NCBI RefSeq assembly: GCF_001673315.1
Contig: NZ_LZLQ01000031.1
Location: 1-52,722 of the forward strand
Direction of reading: 5' to 3'
DNA: 52,722 nt
Source of the DNA: Mycobacterium asiaticum
GTDB lineage: Bacteria > Actinomycetota > Actinomycetes > Mycobacteriales > Mycobacteriaceae
Below the pieces are notes generated by a model. It saw only the letters and a list, made by a program, of their open reading frames with translations. It was not told the origin of the DNA and made no database searches. The position numbers and the translations under genes were made by a program. This document shows positions 1 through 8,920 of the stretch, in pieces (position 1 is the stretch's first letter; every line of letters starts with the position of its first letter).

Positions 1-1
1 G

Positions 2-1060
2 TTCCCGGTCGAGACGGTGGTCGGTATCCCGTCGTCGGCGGCGTCGCTGGCAGGGCTGGTCGACGAGGCCACGCTGGACCGCATCGGTGCCGAAGCCGGC
101 CGGCCATTGCGCTGGCAACCCGGTGCCGATCCGTCCGCCGCCGAGCTGGTGGCAGACCGGTTCGGCGAACAGGTGGTGACCCGGTCGGTCGATCCGCTGC
201 TCAGCGGGGTCTATGCCGGGTCCGCCGCCACCATCGGACTGCGGGCAGCGGCGCCCAGCGTGGCCGCAGCGCTCGACCGCGGCGCCGGGAGTCTGACCGA
301 AGCGGTGCGGCAAGGACTGCCACCGTCAACCGGTGCTCCGGTGTTCGGCGCGCTGCAGGGCGGCTATCAGGTCCTCATCGACGAACTCGTCGCTCGCAGT
401 CGACTGCAGTGGGTGCGGGCCGGGGTGACCAAGCTCGAACCGGGCTGGGAAGTGCACGACGACACCGGCGCCCGCTGGCGCGCCGACGCGGTGATCCTGG
501 CCATCCCGGCGCACCAGGCGGCGCGGTTGCTCGGCGACATCGCCCCGCGATCGGCGGCCGCCGCCGGCCGGGTGACCAGCGCGTCATCGGCGGTGGCAGC
601 GTTGGCGGTACCGGCCGACACTGCGTTCCCGCAGTGCTCGGGTGTGCTGGTGGCCAGCGGTGAACCGTTGCGCGCCAAGGCGATTACGCTGTCGTCGCGC
701 AAGTGGGGCATGCAGGGAAACGTCCAATTGCTGCGCCTTTCGTTCGGCCGTTTCGGTGACGATCTGGCTGCGCGCGCTTCCGACGACGAGCTGCTGGGCT
801 GGGCGTTGAGCGACCTGGTGGACGTGTTCGACCTGGGTGTCGAACTGCTCGACGCGCGCGTGCAGCGGTGGATCGACGCGATGCCGCAGTACGGTCCGGG
901 GCACGCCGATCTGGTGGCCGCAGTGCGGCAGGGTTTGCCGCCCACGTTGGCGGTGGCCGGCAGCTACCTCGACGGAATCGGCGTGCCGGCGTGTGTGTCG
1001 GCCGCGGTTAAGGCGGTCACCAGCGTCGTGGAGGCCGTGCGGGGGCAAGTGGCACGATAG
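2..1060 (+). CDS. hemY: Coproporphyrinogen/protoporphyrinogen oxidase HemY (CgoX type), 5' truncated
   Basis: FAD-dependent oxidase of heme synthesis. Actinobacterial members oxidise coproporphyrinogen III to coproporphyrin III in the coproporphyrin-dependent branch. The reading frame is open to the left edge, so about 100 N-terminal residues with the FAD-binding Rossmann motif lie outside; a GTG at 17 is internal, not the start. What remains shows the family's central segment ([15 protein letters not shown], then [16 protein letters not shown]) and the C-terminal FAD-contacting stretch [15 protein letters not shown]. The stop lies 5 bp before chdC, the enzyme acting two steps later, as in the Rv2677c-Rv2676c pair of M. 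tuberculosis. Family and pathway are secure; the exact substrate is inferred from the neighbouring chdC. Confidence 0.92.
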   Translation, partial: FPVETVVGIPSSAASLAGLVDEATLDRIGAEAGRPLRWQPGADPSAAELVADRFGEQVVTRSVDPLLSGVYAGSAATIGLRAAAPSVAAALDRGAGSLTEAVRQGLPPSTGAPVFGALQGGYQVLIDELVARSRLQWVRAGVTKLEPGWEVHDDTGARWRADAVILAIPAHQAARLLGDIAPRSAAAAGRVTSASSAVAALAVPADTAFPQCSGVLVASGEPLRAKAITLSSRKWGMQGNVQLLRLSFGRFGDDLAARASDDELLGWALSDLVDVFDLGVELLDARVQRWIDAMPQYGPGHADLVAAVRQGLPPTLAVAGSYLDGIGVPACVSAAVKAVTSVVEAVRGQVAR

Positions 1061-1065
1061 GTGCC

Positions 1066-1761
1066 ATGGCACGCCTTGACTTCGACGCCCTCAATGCAAC
1101 GATCCGATACCTGATGTTCTCGGTGTTTTCGGTGCGTCCCGGCGAACTCGGCGATCAGCGGTCTGAGCTGATCGACGAGACGGCCACCTTCCTCAAGCAG
1201 CAGGAAGAGCGCGGCGTTGTGGTCCGCGGGTTGTACGACGTCGCGGGGCTGCGCGCGGACGCCGACTTCATGATCTGGACCCACGCCGACAACATCGAGG
1301 CTCTGCAGGCGACCTACGCCGATTTCCGGCGCACCACCGCGTTGGGCCGGGCCAGCTCGCCGGTGTGGAGCAGTGTGGCGTTGCACCGACCGGCCGAGTT
1401 CAACAAGAGTCACATCCCGGCCTTCTTGGCCGGTGAGGAAGCCGGAAACTACATCTGCGTGTATCCGTTCGTGCGCTCCTACGAGTGGTACCTGCTGCCC
1501 GACGAGGAACGCCGTCGCATGCTCGCCGAGCATGGGATGGCCGCGCGCGAATACAAGGACGTCCGGGCCAACACGGTGCCGGCGTTCGCGCTGGGCGACT
1601 ACGAGTGGCTGCTGGCTTTCGAAGCGCCCGAGTTGCACCGCATCGTGGACCTGATGCGAGAACTGCGCGCTACCGACGCCCGACGGCACACCCGTGAGGA
1701 GACGCCGTTCTTCACCGGTCCGCGGCGCTCCGTCGAGCAACTGGTCACGGCGCTCCCGTGA
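1066..1761 (+). CDS. chdC: Coproheme decarboxylase ChdC (HemQ)
   Basis: Peroxide-dependent decarboxylase that converts coproheme to heme b, the last step of the coproporphyrin-dependent pathway; cytosolic. The 231-aa protein has the chlorite-dismutase-like ferredoxin fold of the family. Tyr133 in [10 protein letters not shown] matches the radical-forming catalytic tyrosine, and His156 in AEHGM matches the proximal heme ligand. Length and motifs agree with the actinobacterial clade (Rv2676c in M. tuberculosis). The ATG is 5 bp after the hemY stop, and the 3' end overlaps the next start in a GTGA, so the three genes are probably co-transcribed. Confidence 0.95.
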   Translation: MARLDFDALNATIRYLMFSVFSVRPGELGDQRSELIDETATFLKQQEERGVVVRGLYDVAGLRADADFMIWTHADNIEALQATYADFRRTTALGRASSPVWSSVALHRPAEFNKSHIPAFLAGEEAGNYICVYPFVRSYEWYLLPDEERRRMLAEHGMAAREYKDVRANTVPAFALGDYEWLLAFEAPELHRIVDLMRELRATDARRHTREETPFFTGPRRSVEQLVTALP

Positions 1762-2525
1762 GCCCGGCCAAGATGCCCGGCCCCCGCGACCCGAGAGATC
1801 CCGCCCGGTTCGAAGACGATTATCGCGACGAGCGCATCGCGCACGGCTTGCCCGCCGCCACTCCGTGGGACATCGGCGGCCCGCAGCCGGTGGTCCAACA
1901 GCTGGTCGCCCTCGGTGCGATCAGAGGTGAGGTGCTCGATCCGGGTACTGGCCCCGGTCACCACGCGATTTACTATGCCTCGCAAGGGCTTTCGGCGACC
2001 GGCATCGACGGTTCAGTGGCCGCTCTGGACCGGGCGCGGGAGAATGCCCGCCGGGCCGGAGTGTCGGTCGATTTCCAGTTGGCCGACGCCACGAAGCTGG
2101 ACGGGCTGGATGGCCGGTTCGACACCGTCGTGGATTGTGCCTTCTACCACACGTTCAGCACCGAAATGGATATGCAGAAGTCTTACGCGGCGGCGCTGCA
2201 CCGGGCCACCAAGCCGGGTGCGCGGCTGTTCATGTACGAGTTCGGCGAACACGACGTCAACGGCTTCCGGATGGTGCGGTCCTTGTCCGAGGAGGACTTT
2301 CGCGAGGTGCTGCCCGGCGCGGGCTGGGAGATCACCTACCTCGGCCCCACCACGTACCAGATCAACTTGAACGCCCAAACCATCGAGGCGATGGCCGCGC
2401 GGAACCCCGACCTGGCAGAGCCGGTGCAGGTGGTGCTGGACCGTTTCCGCGCGATGGAGCCATGGCTGGTCGACGGGCGGGTACACGCCCCGTTCTGGGA
2501 AGTGCACGCCACCCGGTTGGACTAG
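1758..2525 (+). CDS. Class I SAM-dependent methyltransferase (Rv2675c-like)
   Basis: Small-molecule methyltransferase of unknown substrate. The 255-aa protein has the SAM motif [17 protein letters not shown] (residues about 54-69), an acidic residue after strand 2 (GIDGS) and motif IV around [13 protein letters not shown]. The GTG start overlaps the chdC stop by four bases, implying translational coupling to the heme genes, and the order matches Rv2677c-Rv2676c-Rv2675c. Role in heme metabolism is only inferred from position. It ends 12 bp from the convergent msrB stop. Confidence 0.85.
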   Translation: MSPAKMPGPRDPRDPARFEDDYRDERIAHGLPAATPWDIGGPQPVVQQLVALGAIRGEVLDPGTGPGHHAIYYASQGLSATGIDGSVAALDRARENARRAGVSVDFQLADATKLDGLDGRFDTVVDCAFYHTFSTEMDMQKSYAAALHRATKPGARLFMYEFGEHDVNGFRMVRSLSEEDFREVLPGAGWEITYLGPTTYQINLNAQTIEAMAARNPDLAEPVQVVLDRFRAMEPWLVDGRVHAPFWEVHATRLD

Positions 2526-2537
2526 CCCACCGACGGG

Positions 2538-2957
2538 CTATGCGTTGTCCGGCACCAGGCTCAGCGAGATCGAGTTGATGCAGTAGCGCTGGTCGGTCGG
2601 CGTCGGGTAGCCCTCGCCGGCGAAGACATGGCCCAGATGGCTGTGGCAATTCGCGCAGAGCACCTCGGTGCGCACCGTGCCGAACGAGTGGTCGGGACGC
2701 AGGATCACCGCGTCGGAACTCGACGGATCGTAAAACGACGGCCAACCGCAGTGCGATTCGAACTTCTCTGTGCTGCGGAACAATTCGGCGCCGCAGGCCC
2801 GGCACTGGTAGATGCCCTGGGTCTTGGTGTCGGTGTACTGGCCGGTGAAGGGCCGCTCGGTGCCCGCGCGCCGTAACACGTCGAATTCCTGCGGGTTGAG
2901 CCGCTTACGCCACTCATCGTCGGATAGCTGCAATTTCGGACGGGCGATGTCAGTCAC
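2538..2957 (-). CDS. msrB: Peptide-methionine (R)-S-oxide reductase MsrB
   Basis: Reduces the R epimer of methionine sulfoxide in proteins, a cytosolic repair enzyme recycled by thioredoxin. The 139-aa protein has the two zinc CxxC pairs, Cys52/Cys55 (CRACG) and Cys101/Cys104 (CANCHSHLGHVF), the GWPSF substrate segment preceded by Cys70, and the catalytic Cys126 in RYCINS. The start is a GTG overlapping the aftC stop in GTGA form, so it is translated with aftC as the last gene of a leftward operon. Corresponds to Rv2674. Confidence 0.95.
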   Translation of the reverse strand: MTDIARPKLQLSDDEWRKRLNPQEFDVLRRAGTERPFTGQYTDTKTQGIYQCRACGAELFRSTEKFESHCGWPSFYDPSSSDAVILRPDHSFGTVRTEVLCANCHSHLGHVFAGEGYPTPTDQRYCINSISLSLVPDNA

Positions 2958-4306
2958 GTTGCGCCGCTCCTTCCCAGGTCTGGTGTGGGTGACGTTACGG
3001 ATCCTGTTTCCAAGCTAGCGCGATCCCGCCCCGCGGGCAGCCACGCCGGATCGATACCGTCTTCCAATCTGTTCTCCGCCTTGGCGTCCAAGTAGCGGAA
3101 GTAGAGCACCGTGAACGTCACGATCAGTAGTAGTGACCAACCGTAGGTGATCTTCAGGTATTCCATGGCCCGTCCCCAGCGCATCCAGTGGAAAAGCAAC
3201 CAGCGGTCCAGCGTCATGAAGCCGTAGATCCCCAGCCACGCAGGCCAATTGCGGATTACCGAGTTGGGCAGCACGACGGTCATCAGGAACGGGAACAGCA
3301 TCATCGAGTAGTAGCCCTGGGCCAGTGACAGCACCAGCCACGACCACAGCAGCAGCACTCCCGAGGACGTGGTGAACCAGAACCGTGGGTCGCGGGTGCG
3401 GTAGTAGCGGTAGAGCAGCCACAAGGCGCCGATGGCGATCACCGTGAACAGCAGCCGCAACCCCACGATCAGCCAGGTGGGCAGGCCGAAGTACACGCCG
3501 TTGCCCTGGATGGAGCTGTTGAAGTAATCGCGAGTGCCCAGGATGTAAGGCAGGGTGCGGGTGAAGAAGTTCATCGGGTCGGGCACCAGTGGCAGCGCGG
3601 CCAGGTTGATCACTGCCGGGACCACCAGCGCTGCCGCCAGCGCCCGCCACTGCCGGTTCAAGAGCGGCAGCAACAACAGCGGACCCAGCAGTGGTTTGAG
3701 CACCAGCGTCAGTCCGATGGCCAGTCCGGCCCACCATTCGCGGCTGCTCCGACCGTCCAGCAGCCACTTCAGGAACAGCACCTCCAACAGCAGGATGCAG
3801 CCGTTGATGTTGGTGAACACCAGGGTGTTGGTCACCGTCTCGGTACAGAACATGGCCAGCACCAGCGCTGGGGCGGCAGCCGACGACAGGGTGAAATTGA
3901 ACATCCGCAGCAGCAGGTACGCGGCGACCAGGATGGCAACGGTATTGAGCGAGACGAAGAGGTAACGCGACGGCGCGAACGGCAGATAGCCGAACGGCGC
4001 CATCAGCAGCGTGCCGCCCGGCGGATAGAGATAGTGCGGGTCTACGTAGTCGAAGTGCTCGTTGTAGATGTCCCAGCCATGCCGGAAATTCAGCACCGCA
4101 CGGTAGACCGGTTTGAAGTCGTCGGTGATGTTGCCGTTGGTGGTGAGCACGATGGCGCGGTGCAATACCGAGAGGATCGCCGCGGGCCAAAGCACCGCCC
4201 GCAAGACGGATCCGGTGCTGTGTGGGCCGGGACGGAACGCGCCCTGCATGGATTCGCGGAGGCCGGTTCTGGTCGAGTCAGCTGCCGTCACCAGCGCACC
4301 GTACAC
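2954..4306 (-). CDS. aftC: Alpha-(1->3)-arabinofuranosyltransferase AftC
   Basis: Polyprenyl-phosphoarabinose-dependent GT-C glycosyltransferase (DUF2029/GT87) that introduces alpha-1,3 branches into arabinogalactan and lipoarabinomannan; a multi-spanning membrane protein. The 450-aa product has the acidic loop after the first membrane helix (NGNITDDFKPVYRA, Asp62-Asp63) followed by about ten hydrophobic segments, and closely matches my recollection of Rv2673. I chose the GTG at 4306 (product begins VYGALVTAAD, as in that protein) over the longer open frame to 4417, whose extra 37 residues look non-coding. The C-terminal tail beyond DPAWL is slightly longer than in the homologue. Confidence 0.92.
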   Translation of the reverse strand: MYGALVTAADSTRTGLRESMQGAFRPGPHSTGSVLRAVLWPAAILSVLHRAIVLTTNGNITDDFKPVYRAVLNFRHGWDIYNEHFDYVDPHYLYPPGGTLLMAPFGYLPFAPSRYLFVSLNTVAILVAAYLLLRMFNFTLSSAAAPALVLAMFCTETVTNTLVFTNINGCILLLEVLFLKWLLDGRSSREWWAGLAIGLTLVLKPLLGPLLLLPLLNRQWRALAAALVVPAVINLAALPLVPDPMNFFTRTLPYILGTRDYFNSSIQGNGVYFGLPTWLIVGLRLLFTVIAIGALWLLYRYYRTRDPRFWFTTSSGVLLLWSWLVLSLAQGYYSMMLFPFLMTVVLPNSVIRNWPAWLGIYGFMTLDRWLLFHWMRWGRAMEYLKITYGWSLLLIVTFTVLYFRYLDAKAENRLEDGIDPAWLPAGRDRASLETGSVTSPTPDLGRSGAT

Positions 4307-4328
4307 CGGGCGGCCCCGCGGCCCGGGA

Positions 4329-5888
4329 TCAGGCAGGACAGTACGTGTCGGTGCCCGGCAGCTTGCCGCTGTCCAGGTAACCGACCAGCGGCGGAACGGC
4401 GCACGCCGAGTAGACACTGGCCCCGTGGCCGATGCCCTGCCACATCACCCGCTTGCTGGCTGCGGTGGCGTTGATCACGGTGGCCGCCGTCGCGGCAACG
4501 CCTTCGTTGCCGGCGATCGGGTCGTTCTGGACGCCCATCAACAGCACGTCGACCTTGAGTTCTTTCGGCGCCTGCGGCGTGGCACCGGAGGGCCAGTGCA
4601 CGCACTTGACCAAGTTGAGTGCGGCCACGGTGCCGAACTGCGGGTAGAGCTTGCCCCAGGCGACCACCAGCTCGCGGACCCGGTCGGGGGTGGGCCGGTT
4701 GAGGGCATCGCTGCAGGTGTTGACGAATTGTCCGTCGCTGTCGCGGGTCGCTTCGGCGCGGTTGATCAAGTTGTTCAGTTGGTTCATGTCGCCGGAGCGG
4801 GCGGCCGCCAGGGCGTTGGCCAGGTTCGTGGTGTTGCTGACGCGGTCGCCGCTGGGGAAGCCCAGGGCGGTGGTGATAGCCCCGACGACGGATGCGACCG
4901 AGGCCTGGTTCAGACCCTGACTGCCGCGCGCGGTGGTCAACAACTCGCTGACCGCGCCCTTCGGATCGGCACCGAGAGCGCACGAGACGGCGATGCACTG
5001 TGCCGCGAACGCGTCGAGCGCGGCCTGTTGGCCCTTCACCCGCTGCTCGGCGGCGGCTTCGGCGCTGGCACCCAGCGCGACCGGCGAATCCAGGATCAGC
5101 CTGGCCACCTTGTCCGGGCGCGATCCGGCGTAGGACAACGCGACCTGCGCGCCGTTGCCGATCCCGATCAGCGCCACCGAGGGGACGTCCCAGATGTTGC
5201 GCAGCCGTTCGATGTCGTTGGCTGCGTGAGTGTTGTCGTAGGCGGAATCGCCGGGCGCGATGGTGTCGGTGCAGTTGGTGGTGGCAGTGTTGGCGACATC
5301 GGAGAGGTTGGCCACCGGGTCGTCGCCGGTCTGGAACTGGGCTTGGTCGCGCATCTCTTCGCGGTCCAGTCGGTCGCGGCAGTCGATCGGGCTGGACATG
5401 CCCATGCCGCGCCGATCGATCGACACGATCGGATGCCCGTCGAGCACGTCACCGCCGGCGCGGGACAACCAGACTGGCAGCTGCGTCGAGGACGCGATGT
5501 CGGAACCGGTGGTGAAGACCAGGGGTCCCGCGTCCTTCGGAGTCTTGGCCGAGCGTGCGCGGACGACGCCGATGCTCACCGAGCCCGATCCGCCGTTGAA
5601 CGGGTCGAGGTCGGCGTCGAAGCTGGCGCACTCCAGCTTGATGCCCGGCGCGCCGGGGACGCCGGCGTCGGCATTGACTTTGGAGGTGCAGTCGCGCCAG
5701 GACAGATCGTTCTTCGGCGCCGCGATCGGCGCTGGTCCGGCCGGCGGTGGTTTCGGTGTGGACACACCCTGCGGCCGGGCTCCGGAGTTGGTGGCGAAGC
5801 GGGGGTCGGCGCCGAAGACCGGAACGCAACCGGTCAGCACCACGGTCGCCGCCAGGAAAATGGTGGCAGACCTGATGCGCCGATTCAT
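4329..5888 (-). CDS. Exported alpha/beta-hydrolase lipoprotein, TAP-like protease family (Rv2672-like), nucleophile serine absent
   Basis: A 519-aa predicted lipoprotein: basic start MNRRIR, hydrophobic stretch, and lipobox VLTGC with Cys21. The body is an alpha/beta hydrolase of the secreted tripeptidyl-aminopeptidase-like family annotated as possible protease Rv2672. The oxyanion-side strand (VSIDRRGMGMSSP), the acidic loop (MGVQNDPIAG) and the C-terminal histidine loop (GIGHGASVYSAC) are present. The nucleophile elbow reads GIGNGAQ, so glycine sits where GxSxG has serine; catalysis as a serine hydrolase is doubtful. The ATG at 5888 is chosen because it creates the signal peptide; the frame is open to 6059. 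Second gene of the leftward operon from ribD-like to msrB. Confidence 0.85.
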   Translation of the reverse strand: MNRRIRSATIFLAATVVLTGCVPVFGADPRFATNSGARPQGVSTPKPPPAGPAPIAAPKNDLSWRDCTSKVNADAGVPGAPGIKLECASFDADLDPFNGGSGSVSIGVVRARSAKTPKDAGPLVFTTGSDIASSTQLPVWLSRAGGDVLDGHPIVSIDRRGMGMSSPIDCRDRLDREEMRDQAQFQTGDDPVANLSDVANTATTNCTDTIAPGDSAYDNTHAANDIERLRNIWDVPSVALIGIGNGAQVALSYAGSRPDKVARLILDSPVALGASAEAAAEQRVKGQQAALDAFAAQCIAVSCALGADPKGAVSELLTTARGSQGLNQASVASVVGAITTALGFPSGDRVSNTTNLANALAAARSGDMNQLNNLINRAEATRDSDGQFVNTCSDALNRPTPDRVRELVVAWGKLYPQFGTVAALNLVKCVHWPSGATPQAPKELKVDVLLMGVQNDPIAGNEGVAATAATVINATAASKRVMWQGIGHGASVYSACAVPPLVGYLDSGKLPGTDTYCPA

Positions 5889-5914
5889 GCCGACCACAGT
5901 AGCGGGACGCCCGG

Positions 5915-6712
5915 TCAGCCCTTGACGTAACGCGTGTAGAGGTAACCGGAGGCATCGGTGAGGACGTGGGCGCAGCGCATCCGGGTCTGCAGCTGGCCCA
6001 GTCCCGATGCGATGCGGCTGGACGACCCGCCGACGAGCAGGGGCGCGATCGTCAGGCACAGCTCGTCGAGCAGGCCGGCCTCGATGAACGCGCCGAGCAG
6101 CATCGGGCCGCCTTCGGTCAGTACGCGGCGCAGACCGCGCGTCTGCAATTTGGTCACGATGGCCGACACCTCGACCTCGTCGGGATCGTTGCCCGAACAG
6201 TCGATCACCTCGGCGGCCAGCCCGTCCAGGTGACGACGGGCCGTGTCGACGGCCGAGCTGCAGGTGAGAATCAGCGGGGGCACCTCGGTGTGGATGAAGA
6301 TCGGGAGATCGCGATCCAGGTCGCAGCTCTTGGTGACGATCGCAAGGGGTGGAATCTCGCTCTGCTCCCGGGGCTGTCGGTGTTGGCGCTGAGCGCCACT
6401 CAACTGCGCACCCGAATAGTTCTCCGACCGCACCGTTCCGGCACCGACGACGATGACGTCGGCCAGCTCGCGCAACACGACGAACACCGTCCGGTCGCCC
6501 GGCCCGGCCAGGCCGCCGCTGAGACCTTCGACGGTGGCGCCGCCGTCCAGGCTGGTGATGAAGTTCGCCCGCACCCAGCTGCCGGTCAGCCCGGCCGGAT
6601 AGCCGTAGAGCTGGGGGAGTTCGTCGTGGCCGAGTTCGCGCTCAGCGCCGAGCAGCTTCAAGGACGTCTCGGCGTGCTGGCCGGCCGCGATGTCGGCCTC
6701 GAAGTCGGGCAT
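5915..6712 (-). CDS. RibD C-terminal-type reductase (Rv2671-like)
   Basis: A 265-aa protein made only of the RibD_C/dihydrofolate reductase-like domain. The opening motif WVRANFITSLDGGATVEG (residues about 47-64) and the NADPH-binding segment VIVVGAGTVRSENY are clear, as are the later VLTEGGPMLLGAF and LTIAPLLVGG strands. It lacks the deaminase half of bifunctional RibD. The M. tuberculosis counterpart Rv2671 has been linked to dihydrofolate reduction when over-produced, so 'riboflavin enzyme' should not be assumed. First gene of the leftward ribD-like, lipoprotein, aftC, msrB set; its ATG is 34 bp from the divergent ZapE-like start. Confidence 0.9.
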   Translation of the reverse strand: MPDFEADIAAGQHAETSLKLLGAERELGHDELPQLYGYPAGLTGSWVRANFITSLDGGATVEGLSGGLAGPGDRTVFVVLRELADVIVVGAGTVRSENYSGAQLSGAQRQHRQPREQSEIPPLAIVTKSCDLDRDLPIFIHTEVPPLILTCSSAVDTARRHLDGLAAEVIDCSGNDPDEVEVSAIVTKLQTRGLRRVLTEGGPMLLGAFIEAGLLDELCLTIAPLLVGGSSSRIASGLGQLQTRMRCAHVLTDASGYLYTRYVKG

Positions 6713-6734
6713 GGGGTCGATTGCAGCACGTCGC

Positions 6735-6740
6735 TACAGT
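6735..6740 (+). promoter_or_regulatory. Candidate -10 element for leaderless zapE transcript
   Basis: TACAGT fits the mycobacterial TANNNT -10 and ends 6 nt before the ATG at 6747. That spacing puts the transcription start at or next to the start codon. Inferred from spacing only. Confidence 0.5.
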
Positions 6741-6746
6741 GCCACC

Positions 6747-7814
6747 ATGCACGGGTCTACCTCGTCGGGCGGCTCGGCAGCGGTTTCTCGCCTGGTAGAT
6801 CGGCACCCGTCAGTGTCACCGGAACGTTTGATCGCTCAATTGCATCCGCCGCCGACGTTCGCCGATGTCAGCTTTTCCACCTACCGGCCAGACCCGGCGG
6901 AGCCGTCTCAGGCGGCCGCCGTGGTGTCCTGCCAGGAGTTCGCCCGGGAGGCCGCGCAGCGACGGGCGGGGCGCAAGAAGCTGTTCGGGCGACGGGAGGT
7001 GCTGCCCGGAGTCGGCCTGTACCTGGACGGCGGCTTCGGAGTGGGCAAGACCCACCTGCTGGCGTCCGCTTACTATCAGTTGCCCGGCGACGGGCCCGGG
7101 GCAGGCGAGCATCCGAAGGCATTCGCGACCTTTGCCGAGCTGACCCAGCTGGCCGGGGTGTTCGGCTTCGCCGAGTGCATCGAGATGCTGGCCGGCTACA
7201 CCGCAGTGTGCATCGACGAATTCGAGCTGGACGACCCGGGGAACACCACGCTAATCTCCCGCATGCTGTCCTCGCTCGTCGAGCGTGGTGTTTCGGTGGC
7301 CGCCACCTCCAACACGCTGCCAGAGCAACTCGGCGAGGGGCGATTCGCCGCCCAGGATTTTCTCCGCGAAATCAACACGCTGGCAGTGATTTTCACCACC
7401 GTGCGGATCGAAGGGCCCGACTACCGGCACCGCGATCTACCACCCGCGCCGCCACCGCTGTCCGACGACGACGTCGCTACCCGTGCAGCGGCGGTGCCCG
7501 GCGCGACGCTGGACGACTTCGACGCGTTGTGCGCACACCTGGCCAGCATGCATCCGTCGCGCTACCTGACCTTGGTCGAGGGTGTCTCCGCTGTGTTCCT
7601 GACTGGTGTGCACCGCATCGAAGACCAGAGCGTCGCGCTGCGATTGGTGGCGCTGACCGACCGTCTGTATGACGCCGGCATTCCGGTGGTGGCGTCGGGC
7701 ACGAAGCTGGACACCATCTTCAGTGAGGAGATGCTGGCTGGGGGGTACCGGAAGAAATACCTGCGAGCCACCTCGCGGTTGCTGGCGCTGACTACCCGGT
7801 CTTCCGGGTCATGA
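6747..7814 (+). CDS. zapE: AFG1/ZapE-family ATPase (Rv2670c-like)
   Basis: P-loop ATPase of the AFG1/LACE1/ZapE family; in Proteobacteria ZapE modulates FtsZ at division, but the mycobacterial role is unproven. The 355-aa protein has Walker A GGFGVGKTHLL and Walker B AVCIDEFELDDPGN, followed by sensor-like ATSNTLP. The frame opens at 6690 inside the divergent ribD-like gene; the ATG at 6747 is preferred because the first upstream codons overlap ribD and a -10 hexamer sits 6 nt before it. Its 3' end overlaps the convergent GNAT gene by 23 bp. Confidence 0.87.
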   Translation: MHGSTSSGGSAAVSRLVDRHPSVSPERLIAQLHPPPTFADVSFSTYRPDPAEPSQAAAVVSCQEFAREAAQRRAGRKKLFGRREVLPGVGLYLDGGFGVGKTHLLASAYYQLPGDGPGAGEHPKAFATFAELTQLAGVFGFAECIEMLAGYTAVCIDEFELDDPGNTTLISRMLSSLVERGVSVAATSNTLPEQLGEGRFAAQDFLREINTLAVIFTTVRIEGPDYRHRDLPPAPPPLSDDDVATRAAAVPGATLDDFDALCAHLASMHPSRYLTLVEGVSAVFLTGVHRIEDQSVALRLVALTDRLYDAGIPVVASGTKLDTIFSEEMLAGGYRKKYLRATSRLLALTTRSSGS

Positions 7815-8307
7815 CGTAATCGTGCTCCAGGTGGGTGCCCAGCTGAAATGTCCTGGTGCCGCTGACCACAAAGCCGCTCTTGGTGTAGAACCGTTGCGCC
7901 CGAACATTGTGCTGATTTACACCCAGCCATACTCGCGGCGCGCCCCAGTCCAGCGTGAGCGCTAGCACGGCATCCATCAACATCGCGGCCACGCCCTGGC
8001 CGTGGAAGTCGGGCACTACGTAGAGCTTTGACAGCTCGACACTGAACCCGGGATCGGCTACTTCACGAATTGCCATGGCGTAGCCGATGATTCGCCCGTC
8101 GTGGTCAGCCTTCAAGATCGCTCGGTGCGGGTCGGTCAGGTATTCCTCGAAGCGGTCAGTGGACAGGTTGGCCTTGACGAACGACGCGATGTCCTGCGTG
8201 GGCGCCGAGGGCGGGCAGGCTAATGGAAACGTCTGTGCGGCAACGATCGACAGTGCAGCGGCATCGGCCGGATCCGCGACTCTTACGTGCAGGTCAGAGA
8301 TTCCCAG
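7792..8307 (-). CDS. GNAT-family N-acetyltransferase (Rv2669-like), start uncertain
   Basis: Acetyl-CoA-dependent N-acetyltransferase of unknown substrate. The acetyl-CoA-binding motif A is KLYVVPDFHGQGVAAMLM (Q/RxxGxG/A), followed by VWLGVNQHNVRAQRFYTKSGF, the conserved motif B region. The first in-frame ATG/GTG/TTG is a TTG at 8115, which would delete the beta1-alpha1-alpha2 part. The open frame continues with good coding sequence (VRVADPADAAALSIVAAQ, then FPLACPPSAP) up to the stop of the upstream gene at 8320. No ATG, GTG or TTG lies there, so a CTG (8307 or 8292) or another weak codon must be used. The ends given are the best guess; family call is firm. Confidence 0.8.
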   Translation of the reverse strand: MGISDLHVRVADPADAAALSIVAAQTFPLACPPSAPTQDIASFVKANLSTDRFEEYLTDPHRAILKADHDGRIIGYAMAIREVADPGFSVELSKLYVVPDFHGQGVAAMLMDAVLALTLDWGAPRVWLGVNQHNVRAQRFYTKSGFVVSGTRTFQLGTHLEHDYVMTRKTG

Positions 8308-8319
8308 GTAAGAGATAGG

Positions 8320-8844
8320 TCACAGATTCCACTGTGCGAGGTGTTCGCCGGACCTTTTGTCCAGCAGGACGACTACCGTGACCGGATCGCGGTAGGCGTC
8401 CCAGTACACCCCGCCGCGAACGACAGATCCCTGCGGTGCATTTCCCAGTGCGGCGTCCAGCCAGTCGGGCGCATCGCACGGCCGGGGCTTGTAGGCGTCA
8501 GCGAAGGGGGTGACACCGTCGAAGCTGAAGTTGGTCGCCATGATGTACGAATTGGGCACCCGAACGGCGCGGACCACGACATCTGCTCGCGCTACCGAGC
8601 TGTCGGGAAAACTCTTGACCGGAACGCCGCTGCGCGTGTAGCCGAATCCTGGTGGCGGGTCTACGGGCACCACGCTGGTGACGGTGACGTCAGCGACGTA
8701 CTTGCCGGTGTCGACGCGCAGGGTGTCGCCGAGGTGGCCGATCGGTGTTTCGCTGGCCCGGGCACGCGGAACGGCGGCGTCGACCGACAGCAGGCCTGCC
8801 GCGCTGACGAGGAACGTGAGAAGGACGATCAGCCAGCGGTGCAT
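8320..8844 (-). CDS. Exported beta-rich protein of unknown function (Rv2668-like)
   Basis: A 174-aa secreted protein: start MHRWLIVLLTFLVSAAGLL, then a likely signal-peptidase site after ARA (about residue 30). The mature part reads as alternating strands (GDTLRVDTGKYVADVTVTSV, VVVRAVRVPNSYIMATNFSF) resembling the immunoglobulin-like fold of MPT63/DUF4352 secreted antigens; that resemblance is my inference. Two regions are conserved-looking: DAPDWLDAALGNAPQGS and the C-terminal VVLLDKRSGEHLAQWNL. A strong ribosome site AGGAGG precedes the ATG. It lies between clpC2 (76 bp upstream) and the GNAT gene, all leftward. Confidence 0.82.
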   Translation of the reverse strand: MHRWLIVLLTFLVSAAGLLSVDAAVPRARASETPIGHLGDTLRVDTGKYVADVTVTSVVPVDPPPGFGYTRSGVPVKSFPDSSVARADVVVRAVRVPNSYIMATNFSFDGVTPFADAYKPRPCDAPDWLDAALGNAPQGSVVRGGVYWDAYRDPVTVVVLLDKRSGEHLAQWNL

Positions 8845-8920
8845 CTTCGCCTCCTGAGGCCGCCGAGGGACCTTCGCATGATTTCACATGCGGCTATGGG
8901 AAGGGGAGGGGTTGACCGTC

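Noticed and set aside
4113..5930. 605-aa open frame on the plus strand
   Set aside because: Antisense to the lipoprotein hydrolase; the residue make-up (Gly/Arg/Val-rich with no domains) is that of a GC-rich shadow frame.
5966..7672. 568-aa open frame on the plus strand
   Set aside because: Covers the antisense of the RibD-like gene and then another frame of the ZapE gene; both real genes have clear motifs.
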